From NCBI GenBank assembly GCA_902780785.1, contig CACZGS010000009.1:55574-119573 (forward strand): a stretch of DNA of 64,000 nucleotides, written 5' to 3'. The notes beneath the pieces were generated by a model that was given only the letters and a program-made list of their open reading frames with translations, did not search any database and was not told where the DNA came from. A program made the position numbers and the translations under genes. This document shows, piece by piece, positions 1 to 7,941 of this stretch; the stretch's first letter is position 1; each line of letters opens with the position of its first letter. The DNA is from Oscillospiraceae bacterium (GTDB lineage: Bacteria; Bacillota; Clostridia; Saccharofermentanales; Saccharofermentanaceae).

Positions 1-1
1 G

Positions 2-1453
2 ATCGAAGGTGACGCTAACGGCCGTGGCTTCCAGTATCCTATCCCTACATACTCCATCACAAGAGACTTCGACTGGTCAGAGACAGAGAACAACAAGCTT
101 CTCTTCGAGATGGCTGCAAAGTACGGTATCCCTTACTTCTCCAACTACATCAACTCCGACATGGAGCCTTCCGATGTACGTTCAATGTGCTGCCGCTTAA
201 GACTCGACCTCCGTGAGCTCCGTAAGAAGTCCGGTGGTTTCTTCGGTTCAGGTGAGTCCACAGGTTCTGTCGGCGTTGTTACTATCAACATCCCGAGAAT
301 CGCTTACCTCGCAGCTGATGAGGAAGATTTCTACAAGAGATTAGACCACCTCATGGATATCGCAGCAAGATCTCTCAAGATCAAGAGAAACACAATCACA
401 AAGCTTCTCGATGAGGGTCTCTATCCTTACACAAGACACTATCTCGGAACATTCAACAACCACTTCTCCACGATCGGTCTTGTCGGTATGAACGAAGCTG
501 GCCTCAACGCTAAGTGGATCAGAAAGGATCTCACACACGAAGAGACACAGGCATTCGCAGCTGACGTTCTTAACCACATGAGAAATAAGCTCTCCGAATA
601 CCAGGAGAAGTATGGCGACCTCTATAACCTCGAGGCTACACCTGCAGAGTCCACGGCATTCCGTCTTGCTAAGCACGACAAGGCAAGATATCCCGACATC
701 ATCACGGCTAACGATGCTTCCGGCGTATACTACTACACCAACAGCTCACACCTTCCTGTCGGATACACAACAGACATCTTCGATGCTCTTGATGTTCAGG
801 ATAACCTCCAGACTCTCTACACATCAGGTACGGTATTCCACGCATTCTTAGGCGAGCGTCTCCCTGACTGGAAGGCTGCAGCTTCTCTCGTAAGAAAGAT
901 CGCCGAGAACTACAGACTGCCTTACTACACAATGTCTCCTACATACTCCATCTGCTCCGTACACGGATACCTCCCCGGCGAAGTTAAAGCTTGCCCTGAG
1001 TGCGGCGGCCCGACCGAAACATACAGCCGTATCACAGGTTACTACCGTCCGGTAAAGAACTGGAACGACGGTAAGCTCCAGGAGTTCAAGGACAGAAAGA
1101 CATACAACACATGCGAGTCTTCCATGAAGCCCAGAACAGCTACTGTTACAGTCACAAAGGCAGAGGAGAAGGAACTTCCCGAGCTCCAGCCCGCACCTGA
1201 CGCAATAGGCACAAAGCCGATGCTCTTCACAACACACACATGTGCTAAGTGCAAGGCAGTTAAGGCAATGTTCGACGAGCAGCGCTTCGACTACGATCTC
1301 ATCTATGCTGATGATGACGCAGATCTCGCAAGACAGTTCGACATCGTTAACGTTCCTGTCCTCATCATTCCTGACGGCGACGGCGTTAAGAAGTACACAG
1401 ACATCGGACCCATCAGACAGTATGTCAATGAGTGCAAAGGTATCAAGTCTTAA
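2..1453 (+). CDS. nrdD: Anaerobic (class III) ribonucleoside-triphosphate reductase with fused C-terminal redoxin, 5' truncated
   Basis: Reduces ribonucleotides to deoxyribonucleotides under anaerobiosis with a glycyl radical. The reading frame is open from base 2, so the N-terminal part (about 300 residues by family length) lies outside the window; 483 residues are visible. The CCRLRLD motif (Cys codons at 188-193) and the following GSTGS/GVVTINIPR segment are characteristic of NrdD. Towards the end come a Cys-rich zinc site (CSVHG, then CPECG at 992-1003) and the glycyl-radical loop RITGYY (Gly codon 1037-1039). After the usual NrdD C-terminus there is a linker and about 80 residues of thioredoxin/glutaredoxin fold with a CAKC motif (1241-1252) and a cis-Pro NVPVLI segment. 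The fused redoxin suggests thiol-based rather than formate-based reduction (inference). No activase nrdG follows within the window. Confidence 0.95.
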   Translation: MEGDANGRGFQYPIPTYSITRDFDWSETENNKLLFEMAAKYGIPYFSNYINSDMEPSDVRSMCCRLRLDLRELRKKSGGFFGSGESTGSVGVVTINIPRIAYLAADEEDFYKRLDHLMDIAARSLKIKRNTITKLLDEGLYPYTRHYLGTFNNHFSTIGLVGMNEAGLNAKWIRKDLTHEETQAFAADVLNHMRNKLSEYQEKYGDLYNLEATPAESTAFRLAKHDKARYPDIITANDASGVYYYTNSSHLPVGYTTDIFDALDVQDNLQTLYTSGTVFHAFLGERLPDWKAAASLVRKIAENYRLPYYTMSPTYSICSVHGYLPGEVKACPECGGPTETYSRITGYYRPVKNWNDGKLQEFKDRKTYNTCESSMKPRTATVTVTKAEEKELPELQPAPDAIGTKPMLFTTHTCAKCKAVKAMFDEQRFDYDLIYADDDADLARQFDIVNVPVLIIPDGDGVKKYTDIGPIRQYVNECKGIKS

Positions 1454-1481
1454 GGACCAGGTGATATAAGTAAGCGAAAAG

Positions 1482-1514
1482 CTCCCGCGCGGCAAACGCC
1501 CCGCGGGAGTTTTT
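1482..1514 (+). terminator. Rho-independent terminator of nrdD
   Basis: Stem CTCCCGCG (1482-1489) pairs with CGCGGGAG (1502-1509), followed directly by a run of five T. It lies 29 bases after the nrdD stop. Confidence 0.9.
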
Positions 1515-1572
1515 ATAGTTACACGCATGTAATTATTTTTTAGCATATTTATCACCTGTTGTCTGATAACCC

Positions 1573-1581
1573 TGATATAAT
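1573..1581 (+). promoter_or_regulatory. Extended -10 promoter upstream of the exported protein operon
   Basis: TG-A-TATAAT is a perfect extended -10 element. No good -35 is visible at 17 bp, as expected for extended -10 promoters. It would start transcription near 1588, about 30 bases before the proposed start codon. Confidence 0.6.
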
Positions 1582-1619
1582 TAATATGTCTAATTATGGG
1601 ATAAAGGACGGTGGATACT

Positions 1620-4616
1620 ATGAGAAATACTTTAAAGTTTTCACGCAGCGTTTTAGCAATCCTGGTCACGATCGGCGTGATCTTTTCCGTCATGCCGGGA
1701 AAGATCGTAAATGCCGCAAACGGTAAGGGTGATACCTATTACCTTTTCGCGAAACTCGTTGACGAGGAAAGCGGCACGAAAACAGCTGTTGATGCGTATT
1801 TCGGAAACAGCGCAACTGATGCTCACGATGGCTGTGAGTTCCTTTGTGCGCTTTATACGGGATACAGACACGACGAGAATTTTGTTGTGCCCGGAACTTA
1901 CAGATTCTGTCTTAATGATGCTGTAGCAAGATATGACGGCAATTACGGTTCTTCACCTGATTATCTGTTGCTGGGCAGCACGCTTGTCTTCAACGACATC
2001 ATGGTCTCTTCAAAAACTGAAAATACAGCTATCCTCGGCACTGGAGTTTATGGCGATGAGGCATATAAAATGATTGCCAATTACCTGCTTCAACATTCTG
2101 CTGATACTTTTACATACGAAGTAGGCACAAGCCAGATATTTAATATTTCAACAAAGGCTGACGGCACAGGTACTGTTTTCGAGACTGATGACCTTACAGT
2201 CGGCGGCAGAATAAACATCGGCATGAATTCACTTAATCCGGATAAGCCAAATGTTCTGCGCATAGCTAAGAACGGAACATTAACTGCCGGTGAAGAGAAG
2301 ATAAAGGGTGCCGGAAATGCCATTCTGGAGATCGGTGCAGGTGCTACAGTTACAGGCGGCCTTGTTCTTTATGATACGGATGGCGTTACACCTTTTAACA
2401 CATTTACGAATACTGAGACTTTCCGTTATGAAGGCGGCAAGTGGATCAGAAATACAAACGAAGGTCCTTTCAATGATTTCGGAGTCTTCTTTGATTATGA
2501 GAAAGAATATATCTTGGGCGAGATCGAGTATTCTGTTGACGGCCGTGAATGGAAATCTTTGGAAGGCAATGACAAGGACAGGGTCACTTTCGAGAGCCTC
2601 GGAAACGCAAAAGGCTTTTATGTAAGATTTACACTTGTTGCCACACCCAAAGATGATTCAGTTATTCTGGTAAATGGTGCTGTTCCTCAGGCACAGGCTA
2701 ACGGATCAACCAAGATGTTCTACGTTGCGCGTAATGGTGATACCTGGGAAGGTAAATACGAAGTGGAATTCCGCCTTGGATTCGAACAGGGCATCTATTT
2801 TGTAAATGAGACCGGCAGCGATTTGAGCATCAGCTACGGCTTCACCAAGGATGCGCAGACAACAGCTGTCGGACAAGAGGGCATCGCTGCGTCTGCTCTC
2901 GGAACCAATAACGAATTGTTTATCAAGCTCGGTTCTTCTCTTGACCATCTGCAGGCAGAGATCCGCTGCACAACAGATGCAAACGATAACAGGGATTTCC
3001 ATGCTGAAGAGAGCGACCTCTATTTCATGGAGAAGGGTTCCGGCTGGGATAAGGTATTTATCGTCCGCGTCAGCAAGCAGTCTGACGGCATAAGATTCGA
3101 TGATCTTGGCGGCAAGATAACAGGCTTTACATATAAGCTTGATTCCGGCAATACCGTAACTTTTGACGGAAATTATATAGCTAAAGATATCTACGAGAAC
3201 AGCAATACGATAACGATCGGCTACACCATTCCCGCTGATATTGTAATAAGCAATGTGATCGTAAAGTATAACGGTACTGAATTAATAAGCGGAAAACACT
3301 ACGGTTTTGATCCGGACCATCCTGAGACGATCACTCTTAATAAGAATGGCGACTGGGGCAACTACTATGATATTGAATTCGTAACCGCTGACCCGCAGGA
3401 AGAGATGTTCTTCATTGAATTCCCTGACTCATCTACAGCAATCAGCCGCATCGATTATTCAACTGACGGTCAGGAGTGGCACACGGCAGGCGCTTCCGGC
3501 AACGGATATAAGATCGAGCTTGCGAAGAGCAATACATCCGTATCCGTAAAGGTATACCGGAATGTGGAGATCGGCGCCGAAGACAACTTAAATGCCACAT
3601 TCCAGAGCATTGCCCAGGCAAATGCCGAGCCTGTTGAGATGACCGGTATCGGTTTTATCAACAATGAGTTCATGCTCACAAAACCCACCGGAGCGAATGC
3701 TGACTGGGCATACGGTTACATCGTTACGTTCACTTCAAACAGCAATCCCGCAAATGAACTCGCAAAGTATGGCGGATACAATGTAAGACTTGACGGTTAT
3801 ATCGGCATCTCTTACTATGTCGCTCTCGATCAGGGCATAAGGGATTCAAACACGAAGATCACATTCACACATGACAGCAGTGTTCCCGCACTCGCAAAGC
3901 AGGAAGTCGGATTTGACCAAGCCCGTTATGTAACTGTTGAGGGACGCGGCGATTATTATGTTTTCGATGTCAAGGTAGCTCCTTCTGACATGACTAAGAC
4001 AATAACTGCTACATTAACGAATAAGGATTACACGTTGACGTTCAAACCGTTTACCGCAAGAGATTGTGTTAATGCTTATACAAGCAGCTCCGATCAGAAA
4101 GTAGCTGACCTTGCCAAGGCGATCAAGAATTACGGCTACTATGCGCAGCTTAAGTTCGGCCCCGCTGAACCGATATTTGAAGCAGATGCTTTAACACTTG
4201 TTGAGCCCGGTTATGAGAAGGTAACTGTCGGAACGATCCAGGACGGAATCAGCTACACAGGTTCTGCCGTTGTATTCCTGTCAGGCAACAAGCTCAAGCA
4301 CTACTTCACGATCGAGAGCAATCCGGAGCTTTATACTTTCAAGATCGACGGACAGGAAGTTCAGAAGGTTTCCGAAGGCGACAAGCTCTATTCGATCACG
4401 ACCGGAGAACTCAATGCAGCCGGACTTAACACGGGTCTTACTGTTGAGATCTATTACAACGGAACCAAGATAAAGACGTTCGTTTATTCTCCGATGAATT
4501 ATGCAAAGTCGGTAACGGTCAATGCGAACACAACACCGGAGATGAAGAATCTCGCCAAAGCATTTGCTATGTACTATACAAAGGTAAATGCCTATAATAA
4601 TGCTGTTAACCAGTAA
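1620..4616 (+). CDS. Large exported surface protein, first gene of the RiPP-like operon
   Basis: Unrecognised 998-residue exported protein. The N-terminus has basic residues and a hydrophobic stretch (about residues 9-26) ending in a VNAANG-like cleavage site, so a Sec signal peptide is likely. A GTG at 1611 is an alternative start, but AAGGA at 1604 sits only 3 bases before it; ATG 1620 has better spacing to the purine-rich region. Two segments share an I-x-YS-x-DG-x-EW pattern (about residues 305 and 615), suggesting repeated beta domains. Near the C-terminus an AKAIKNYGYYAQ motif resembles a helical NYG-x-x-AQ element often seen in clostridial surface proteins (recollection). No LPXTG, SLH or dockerin anchor is seen. 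The next gene starts 10 bases downstream, so it is co-transcribed with the peptide and PqqD genes. Confidence 0.8.
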   Translation: MRNTLKFSRSVLAILVTIGVIFSVMPGKIVNAANGKGDTYYLFAKLVDEESGTKTAVDAYFGNSATDAHDGCEFLCALYTGYRHDENFVVPGTYRFCLNDAVARYDGNYGSSPDYLLLGSTLVFNDIMVSSKTENTAILGTGVYGDEAYKMIANYLLQHSADTFTYEVGTSQIFNISTKADGTGTVFETDDLTVGGRINIGMNSLNPDKPNVLRIAKNGTLTAGEEKIKGAGNAILEIGAGATVTGGLVLYDTDGVTPFNTFTNTETFRYEGGKWIRNTNEGPFNDFGVFFDYEKEYILGEIEYSVDGREWKSLEGNDKDRVTFESLGNAKGFYVRFTLVATPKDDSVILVNGAVPQAQANGSTKMFYVARNGDTWEGKYEVEFRLGFEQGIYFVNETGSDLSISYGFTKDAQTTAVGQEGIAASALGTNNELFIKLGSSLDHLQAEIRCTTDANDNRDFHAEESDLYFMEKGSGWDKVFIVRVSKQSDGIRFDDLGGKITGFTYKLDSGNTVTFDGNYIAKDIYENSNTITIGYTIPADIVISNVIVKYNGTELISGKHYGFDPDHPETITLNKNGDWGNYYDIEFVTADPQEEMFFIEFPDSSTAISRIDYSTDGQEWHTAGASGNGYKIELAKSNTSVSVKVYRNVEIGAEDNLNATFQSIAQANAEPVEMTGIGFINNEFMLTKPTGANADWAYGYIVTFTSNSNPANELAKYGGYNVRLDGYIGISYYVALDQGIRDSNTKITFTHDSSVPALAKQEVGFDQARYVTVEGRGDYYVFDVKVAPSDMTKTITATLTNKDYTLTFKPFTARDCVNAYTSSSDQKVADLAKAIKNYGYYAQLKFGPAEPIFEADALTLVEPGYEKVTVGTIQDGISYTGSAVVFLSGNKLKHYFTIESNPELYTFKIDGQEVQKVSEGDKLYSITTGELNAAGLNTGLTVEIYYNGTKIKTFVYSPMNYAKSVTVNANTTPEMKNLAKAFAMYYTKVNAYNNAVNQ

Positions 4617-4626
4617 GGGGAGCTAT

Positions 4627-4740
4627 ATGAACAAGAAAGCAGAATACGAAGAATTACGATATGAAGTGATCAGCTTTGATGCTGAAGACGTAATCGTTAC
4701 AAGTCCTTGCAATACCGAGGGTGAGATATCGGGAGACTGA
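4627..4740 (+). CDS. 37-residue acidic peptide, candidate RiPP precursor
   Basis: Short gene with an excellent ribosome binding site (GGGGAG at 4617-4622, 4-base spacer). The product is 37 residues: a charged N-terminal half (MNKKAEYEELRYEV), a central ISFDAEDVIVTS segment, a single Cys in SPCNT, and an acidic tail ending ISGD. It lies 10 bases after the exported-protein gene and 5 bases before the pqqD-like gene, so it is translationally linked to both. A short peptide directly before a PqqD-like recognition protein, a kinase-like ATPase, a peptidase and an exporter suggests a leader-core precursor; the Ser/Thr/Cys-containing C-terminus would be the core. This role is inferred from context; no known RiPP family is recognised. 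Confidence 0.75.
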   Translation: MNKKAEYEELRYEVISFDAEDVIVTSPCNTEGEISGD

Positions 4741-4745
4741 TCAAA

Positions 4746-5003
4746 ATGAAACTCAGAGCAGATTTTATTACACACAATTCATCAGACGAATCCTATCTCG
4801 TGCCGACTTCCGGCGCTGAGTTCTCAGGGATCGTAAAGGGCAATAAGACGCTTGGCACGATCATCGAACTGCTCAAGGAAGAGACAACGAGAGATCAGGT
4901 CGTTGCAGCAATGAAAGAGCGCTTTGAGGCACCTGAGGGAGCGATCGAGAGAGACGTTGACCGCGTCATCTCCGAACTCCAAAAGATAGGCGCACTCGAA
5001 TGA
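4746..5003 (+). CDS. PqqD-family peptide recognition protein (RRE)
   Basis: 85 residues, the usual size of free-standing PqqD-like proteins. PqqD-type RiPP recognition elements form a small winged-helix fold that binds leader peptides and presents them to modifying enzymes. The pattern fits: an N-terminal beta hairpin region with a YLVPT segment, a central LGTIIELLKEETT helix, then an REAV-like helix and a conserved RDVDRVISELQKIGAL C-terminus. It starts 5 bases after the candidate precursor. The gene is followed by an extended -10 element and a terminator, separating it from the downstream ATPase gene. The family assignment is fairly firm; the bound peptide is inferred to be the product of the gene just upstream. 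Confidence 0.85.
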   Translation: MKLRADFITHNSSDESYLVPTSGAEFSGIVKGNKTLGTIIELLKEETTRDQVVAAMKERFEAPEGAIERDVDRVISELQKIGALE

Positions 5004-5009
5004 GAGAAT

Positions 5010-5018
5010 TGGTATACT
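5010..5018 (+). promoter_or_regulatory. Extended -10 element between the pqqD-like and HPr-kinase-like genes
   Basis: TG-G-TATACT sits just after the pqqD-like stop codon and 15 bases before a terminator hairpin. It could give a second transcript for the downstream maturation and export genes, or a short attenuated RNA. Confidence 0.4.
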
Positions 5019-5032
5019 AATGTAAACAAAAC

Positions 5033-5066
5033 AAACGGGACTGTCTTAGGGCAGTCTCCGTTTTTT
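5033..5066 (+). terminator. Intra-cluster terminator after the pqqD-like gene
   Basis: AAACGG+GACTG (5033-5043) pairs with CAGTC+CCGTTT (5052-5063) with a single bulged T, followed by a T run to 5066. It would lower expression of the kinase/peptidase/ABC genes relative to the peptide. Confidence 0.8.
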
Positions 5067-5076
5067 ATGGGGGCTT

Positions 5077-5787
5077 ATGCTGACCGGTAAATATGAGTTT
5101 GCAGGCAAAGTAGTGGAAGTGAATTCCCTTCATGGGAAAGTTCACGAATATTGTGCTGAATATCTGACTGACGTGCCAGCAGACTTCTCTGTCACCACCA
5201 CGCAGGAAGACATAGATTACGAACGCGCGCGTTCTGAGCATAAGGGAAGTGCTGACGGGTATCTTGAAGAACTTGCCGTATACCGCAAGATCTCAGAGAA
5301 GATGCCTTCTTATGACACCATTCTTTTCCACGGATCGGTTGTTGCCGTAGATGGTGTCGCATATCTTTTTGCTGCCGCATCAGGCACCGGCAAATCAACT
5401 CATGTCGCTTTATGGCGCAAGTTCTTCGGTGAGCGTGCGGTGATGGTAAATGATGATAAGCCCCTGCTTCATATCGGTGACGTTGTTACCGCATATGGAA
5501 CGCCTTACGACGGCAAGCACAGGCTCTCGAATAAGATCGCAGTGCCGCTCAAGGCGATATGCATTTTGACGCGCGCTGCGGAGAATTCCATCGTTAAGAT
5601 CACTAAGGCTGAAGCATACACGATGCTGCTGCAGCAGGCATACCGGCCGAACGATGTTTTCGCGCTCCAAAAAACACTGACACTTGTAGATAAGATGGCT
5701 GAGAAGGTTGAGCTCTACAGGCTCGGCTGCAACATGGACATAGAGGCCGCGAAGGTCGCTTACGAGGGCATGAACAGGAATGAATAG
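5077..5787 (+). CDS. HPr kinase/PEPCK-fold ATPase of the RiPP-like cluster
   Basis: 236-residue P-loop protein of the HPr kinase/phosphorylase-like type. The C-terminal half carries the diagnostic motifs: HGSVVAVDG strand, Walker A SGTGKST (residues 102-108), the acidic NDDKPLL segment (125-131) and a GTPYDGKHRL stretch (141-150). The N-terminal 70 residues are variable. Similar proteins are found in RiPP clusters, for example lasso peptide clusters where such a kinase phosphorylates the peptide tail; here no asparagine-synthetase-like cyclase or radical SAM enzyme accompanies it. It overlaps the peptidase gene by 8 bases. A role in phosphorylating the 37-residue peptide is an inference; regulation of another target cannot be excluded. 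Confidence 0.85.
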   Translation: MLTGKYEFAGKVVEVNSLHGKVHEYCAEYLTDVPADFSVTTTQEDIDYERARSEHKGSADGYLEELAVYRKISEKMPSYDTILFHGSVVAVDGVAYLFAAASGTGKSTHVALWRKFFGERAVMVNDDKPLLHIGDVVTAYGTPYDGKHRLSNKIAVPLKAICILTRAAENSIVKITKAEAYTMLLQQAYRPNDVFALQKTLTLVDKMAEKVELYRLGCNMDIEAAKVAYEGMNRNE

Positions 5788-6220
5788 TTTCGAAGAAGAG
5801 CTCGCGAAAAGCGGCAAGCTGGTCTATACGACAGTCGGCGTCAGCATGAGGCCGCTGATAAAGCAGGACCGCGATATCTCTATCATCGGGAAGCCCGACG
5901 GGCGCCTCAAGAAATACGATGTTGCTTTCTATAAGCGCCCCAACGGACAGTACGTTCTGCACCGCGTCGTAAAGGTGCTTGATGAAGGCTACGTTATCCT
6001 GGGCGATAACTGTCTCCGCAAGGAAAAGAATATCAGGGAAGACCAGATCATCGGCGTTCTCATATCGCTCGTCAGAGGCGGCAAAGAGATCGACCTGAAC
6101 AGCTTCGGATACAAGTTCTATTCAAGGTTCTGGTATGCCGTATATCCCGTCCGTGTTATATTTATGAAAGCCAGAAACTTATTGGGAAGGCTCTACAGGA
6201 AATGCAGAACAGCGCGGTAA
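5780..6220 (+). CDS. S26-type (signal-peptidase-like) serine peptidase, Ser/His form
   Basis: 146 residues with the S24/S26 peptidase signature. GVSMRP carries the nucleophile Ser22. The second conserved block is YDVAFYKR...YVLHRVV, where His61 occupies the position of the general-base Lys of bacterial SipS, as in the eukaryotic/archaeal and SipW type (HR motif). GDN at residues 75-77 is the third conserved box. The usual N-terminal membrane anchor is missing; a hydrophobic/amphipathic segment near the C-terminus (FWYAVYPVRVIFM) could attach it to the membrane. It overlaps genes on both sides (8 and 19 bases), so it is made with the kinase-like ATPase and the ABC exporter, and most likely trims the peptide during export. 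Confidence 0.82.
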   Translation: MNSFEEELAKSGKLVYTTVGVSMRPLIKQDRDISIIGKPDGRLKKYDVAFYKRPNGQYVLHRVVKVLDEGYVILGDNCLRKEKNIREDQIIGVLISLVRGGKEIDLNSFGYKFYSRFWYAVYPVRVIFMKARNLLGRLYRKCRTAR

Positions 6221-7890
6221 AGTGGCTTTATAAAGTGCCGGGTCGCAAGAAGATCTACATCGTCTTGCTCACTGTCGTTCAGTGCCTCTATGGTGCGAGC
6301 GGCGTTTTCTACGCGCTCTTTTTAAGAGGCATCGTCGACAGTGCAGTCGCAAAAGATAAAGACGGATTCATCTTCAATGCAGGCTGCATCATCGGGCTCG
6401 TCATCATCCAGCTTACATTAAATGCCGTCACCAGATGGCTGTCGGAATTATCGCGCGCGACATTCGAGAATCTCTTCAAAGAACGTGTTATGCATAACAT
6501 CCTCAGAAAGGATTTCGGCAGGGTAGCGGCCGTCCATTCAGGCGAGTGGCTCAACAGGCTCACGAGCGATACTACGGTCGTTGCAAACAACTACACGGAG
6601 ATCATTCCGGGCTTTGCAGGCATGGCGGTAAAGATGATATCTGCACTCGTCATGATCACGGTCCTGGATCTGAGGTTCGCACTCATAATCATCCCGCTTG
6701 GAATCCTTCTGGGACTTCTGACTTTTGCGTTCAGAAAGAACATGAAAAAGCTCCACAAGAAGGTTCAGGAGAAGGACGGTGACGTGAGGATCTTCATGCA
6801 GGAGAGGATCTCAAGCCTCATGGTAATCCGCTCATTTGCAGCAGAGGAACAGACTGAAGAGGAAGAGCGCCAGAAGACCGGTGCGCATAAAAAGGCGCGC
6901 ATGAGACGCATGCGTTTCTCCAATATCTGCAACTTCGGTTTTGGAGGCGCCATGAACGGCATGTATATCTTCGGTGCCATCTACTGCGGCTACGGCATCC
7001 TTACGGGCACGATCTCATACGGTACCCTGACCGCCATAACGCAGCTCATAACACAGATCCAGTCTCCTTTTGCTAACATCACCGGATACCTGCCGCGCTG
7101 GTACCAGATGATCGCAAGCGCCGAGCGTCTCATGGAGATCGAGAGCTTTGATGACGATATCGTTGAGTCTTCCGAACCGCGCGAAAATGTTCTGTCATTC
7201 TACCGCGATTCTTTCTCTTCCATCGGCCTCGACAACGTCTCATATACTTACTATCCCGCTTCGAACAAAGTGGACAGCGTGGTCAAAGACAATATGCCGG
7301 TCGCAGTATCTTCTCTCACCATGTCTATCTCAAAGGGCGAGTATGTCGCATTCACCGGTCACAGCGGCTGCGGCAAATCAACAGCGCTTATGCTCCTCAT
7401 GGGCATCTATAAACCTGATTCGGGAATGCGTTATGTCTCGCTGAAAGACGGCACTAAGCAGGAACTCTCTGCTGCGTGGCATCGTCTCTTCGCATACGTT
7501 CCGCAGGGAAATAAACTCATGAGCGGAACCGTCCGTGAGATAGTAAGTTTTGCGGATAAGTCATCTTCTGCTGACGATGCGCGCATCAATGAAGCGCTGA
7601 AGATCGCATGCGCAGATTCATTTATAAGCGAGCTGGATAACGGTATCGATACATTATTGGGCGAACGCGGAACGGGCCTTTCAGAAGGTCAGATGCAGAG
7701 GATCGCGATCGCACGCGCCATCTTCTCGGGTTCTCCTATTCTGGTCCTCGATGAAGCTACCAGCGCGCTCGATGACGCGACTGAGAAGAAGCTTCTTGAG
7801 AACCTGCGCGCGCTGACGGATAAGACGGTAATAATCGTAACACACCGCGCCGCCGCGCTCGAGATCTGCGACAGGAAGATAGAGTTCTAA
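6202..7890 (+). CDS. Fused permease/ATPase ABC exporter of the RiPP-like cluster
   Basis: 562-residue half transporter of the exporter (ABCB/MsbA-like) type. The N-terminal about 300 residues hold the transmembrane domain; the ATPase domain has Walker A GHSGCGKST (about residues 385-393), a modified signature LSEGQMQ in place of LSGGQ, Walker B ILVLDEATSALD, and the H-loop VTHR. There is no N-terminal C39 peptidase domain, so leader removal would need a separate protease, which fits the adjacent S26-type gene. The start ATG lies 19 bases inside the peptidase gene. Followed by a strong terminator. Probably exports the matured 37-residue peptide (inference). Confidence 0.88.
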   Translation: MQNSAVKWLYKVPGRKKIYIVLLTVVQCLYGASGVFYALFLRGIVDSAVAKDKDGFIFNAGCIIGLVIIQLTLNAVTRWLSELSRATFENLFKERVMHNILRKDFGRVAAVHSGEWLNRLTSDTTVVANNYTEIIPGFAGMAVKMISALVMITVLDLRFALIIIPLGILLGLLTFAFRKNMKKLHKKVQEKDGDVRIFMQERISSLMVIRSFAAEEQTEEEERQKTGAHKKARMRRMRFSNICNFGFGGAMNGMYIFGAIYCGYGILTGTISYGTLTAITQLITQIQSPFANITGYLPRWYQMIASAERLMEIESFDDDIVESSEPRENVLSFYRDSFSSIGLDNVSYTYYPASNKVDSVVKDNMPVAVSSLTMSISKGEYVAFTGHSGCGKSTALMLLMGIYKPDSGMRYVSLKDGTKQELSAAWHRLFAYVPQGNKLMSGTVREIVSFADKSSSADDARINEALKIACADSFISELDNGIDTLLGERGTGLSEGQMQRIAIARAIFSGSPILVLDEATSALDDATEKKLLENLRALTDKTVIIVTHRAAALEICDRKIEF

Positions 7891-7891
7891 A

Positions 7892-7921
7892 AAAGGCTGC
7901 CCTTACCGGACAGCCTTTGTT
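7892..7921. terminator. Bidirectional terminator
   Basis: AAAGGCTG (7892-7899) pairs with CAGCCTTT (7911-7918). A runs on the left and a T-rich right side allow it to end both the ABC gene (+) and the convergent gene at 7942 (-). Confidence 0.8.
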
Positions 7922-7941
7922 AATTCATTTTGTTATAAGTA

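Noticed and set aside
9..200. 63-codon plus-strand frame at the left edge
   Set aside because: Out-of-frame shadow of nrdD, whose frame is open from base 2.
848..1693. 281-codon minus-strand frame opposite nrdD
   Set aside because: Runs through a terminator hairpin and into the next gene; product lacks domains; opposite a certain gene.
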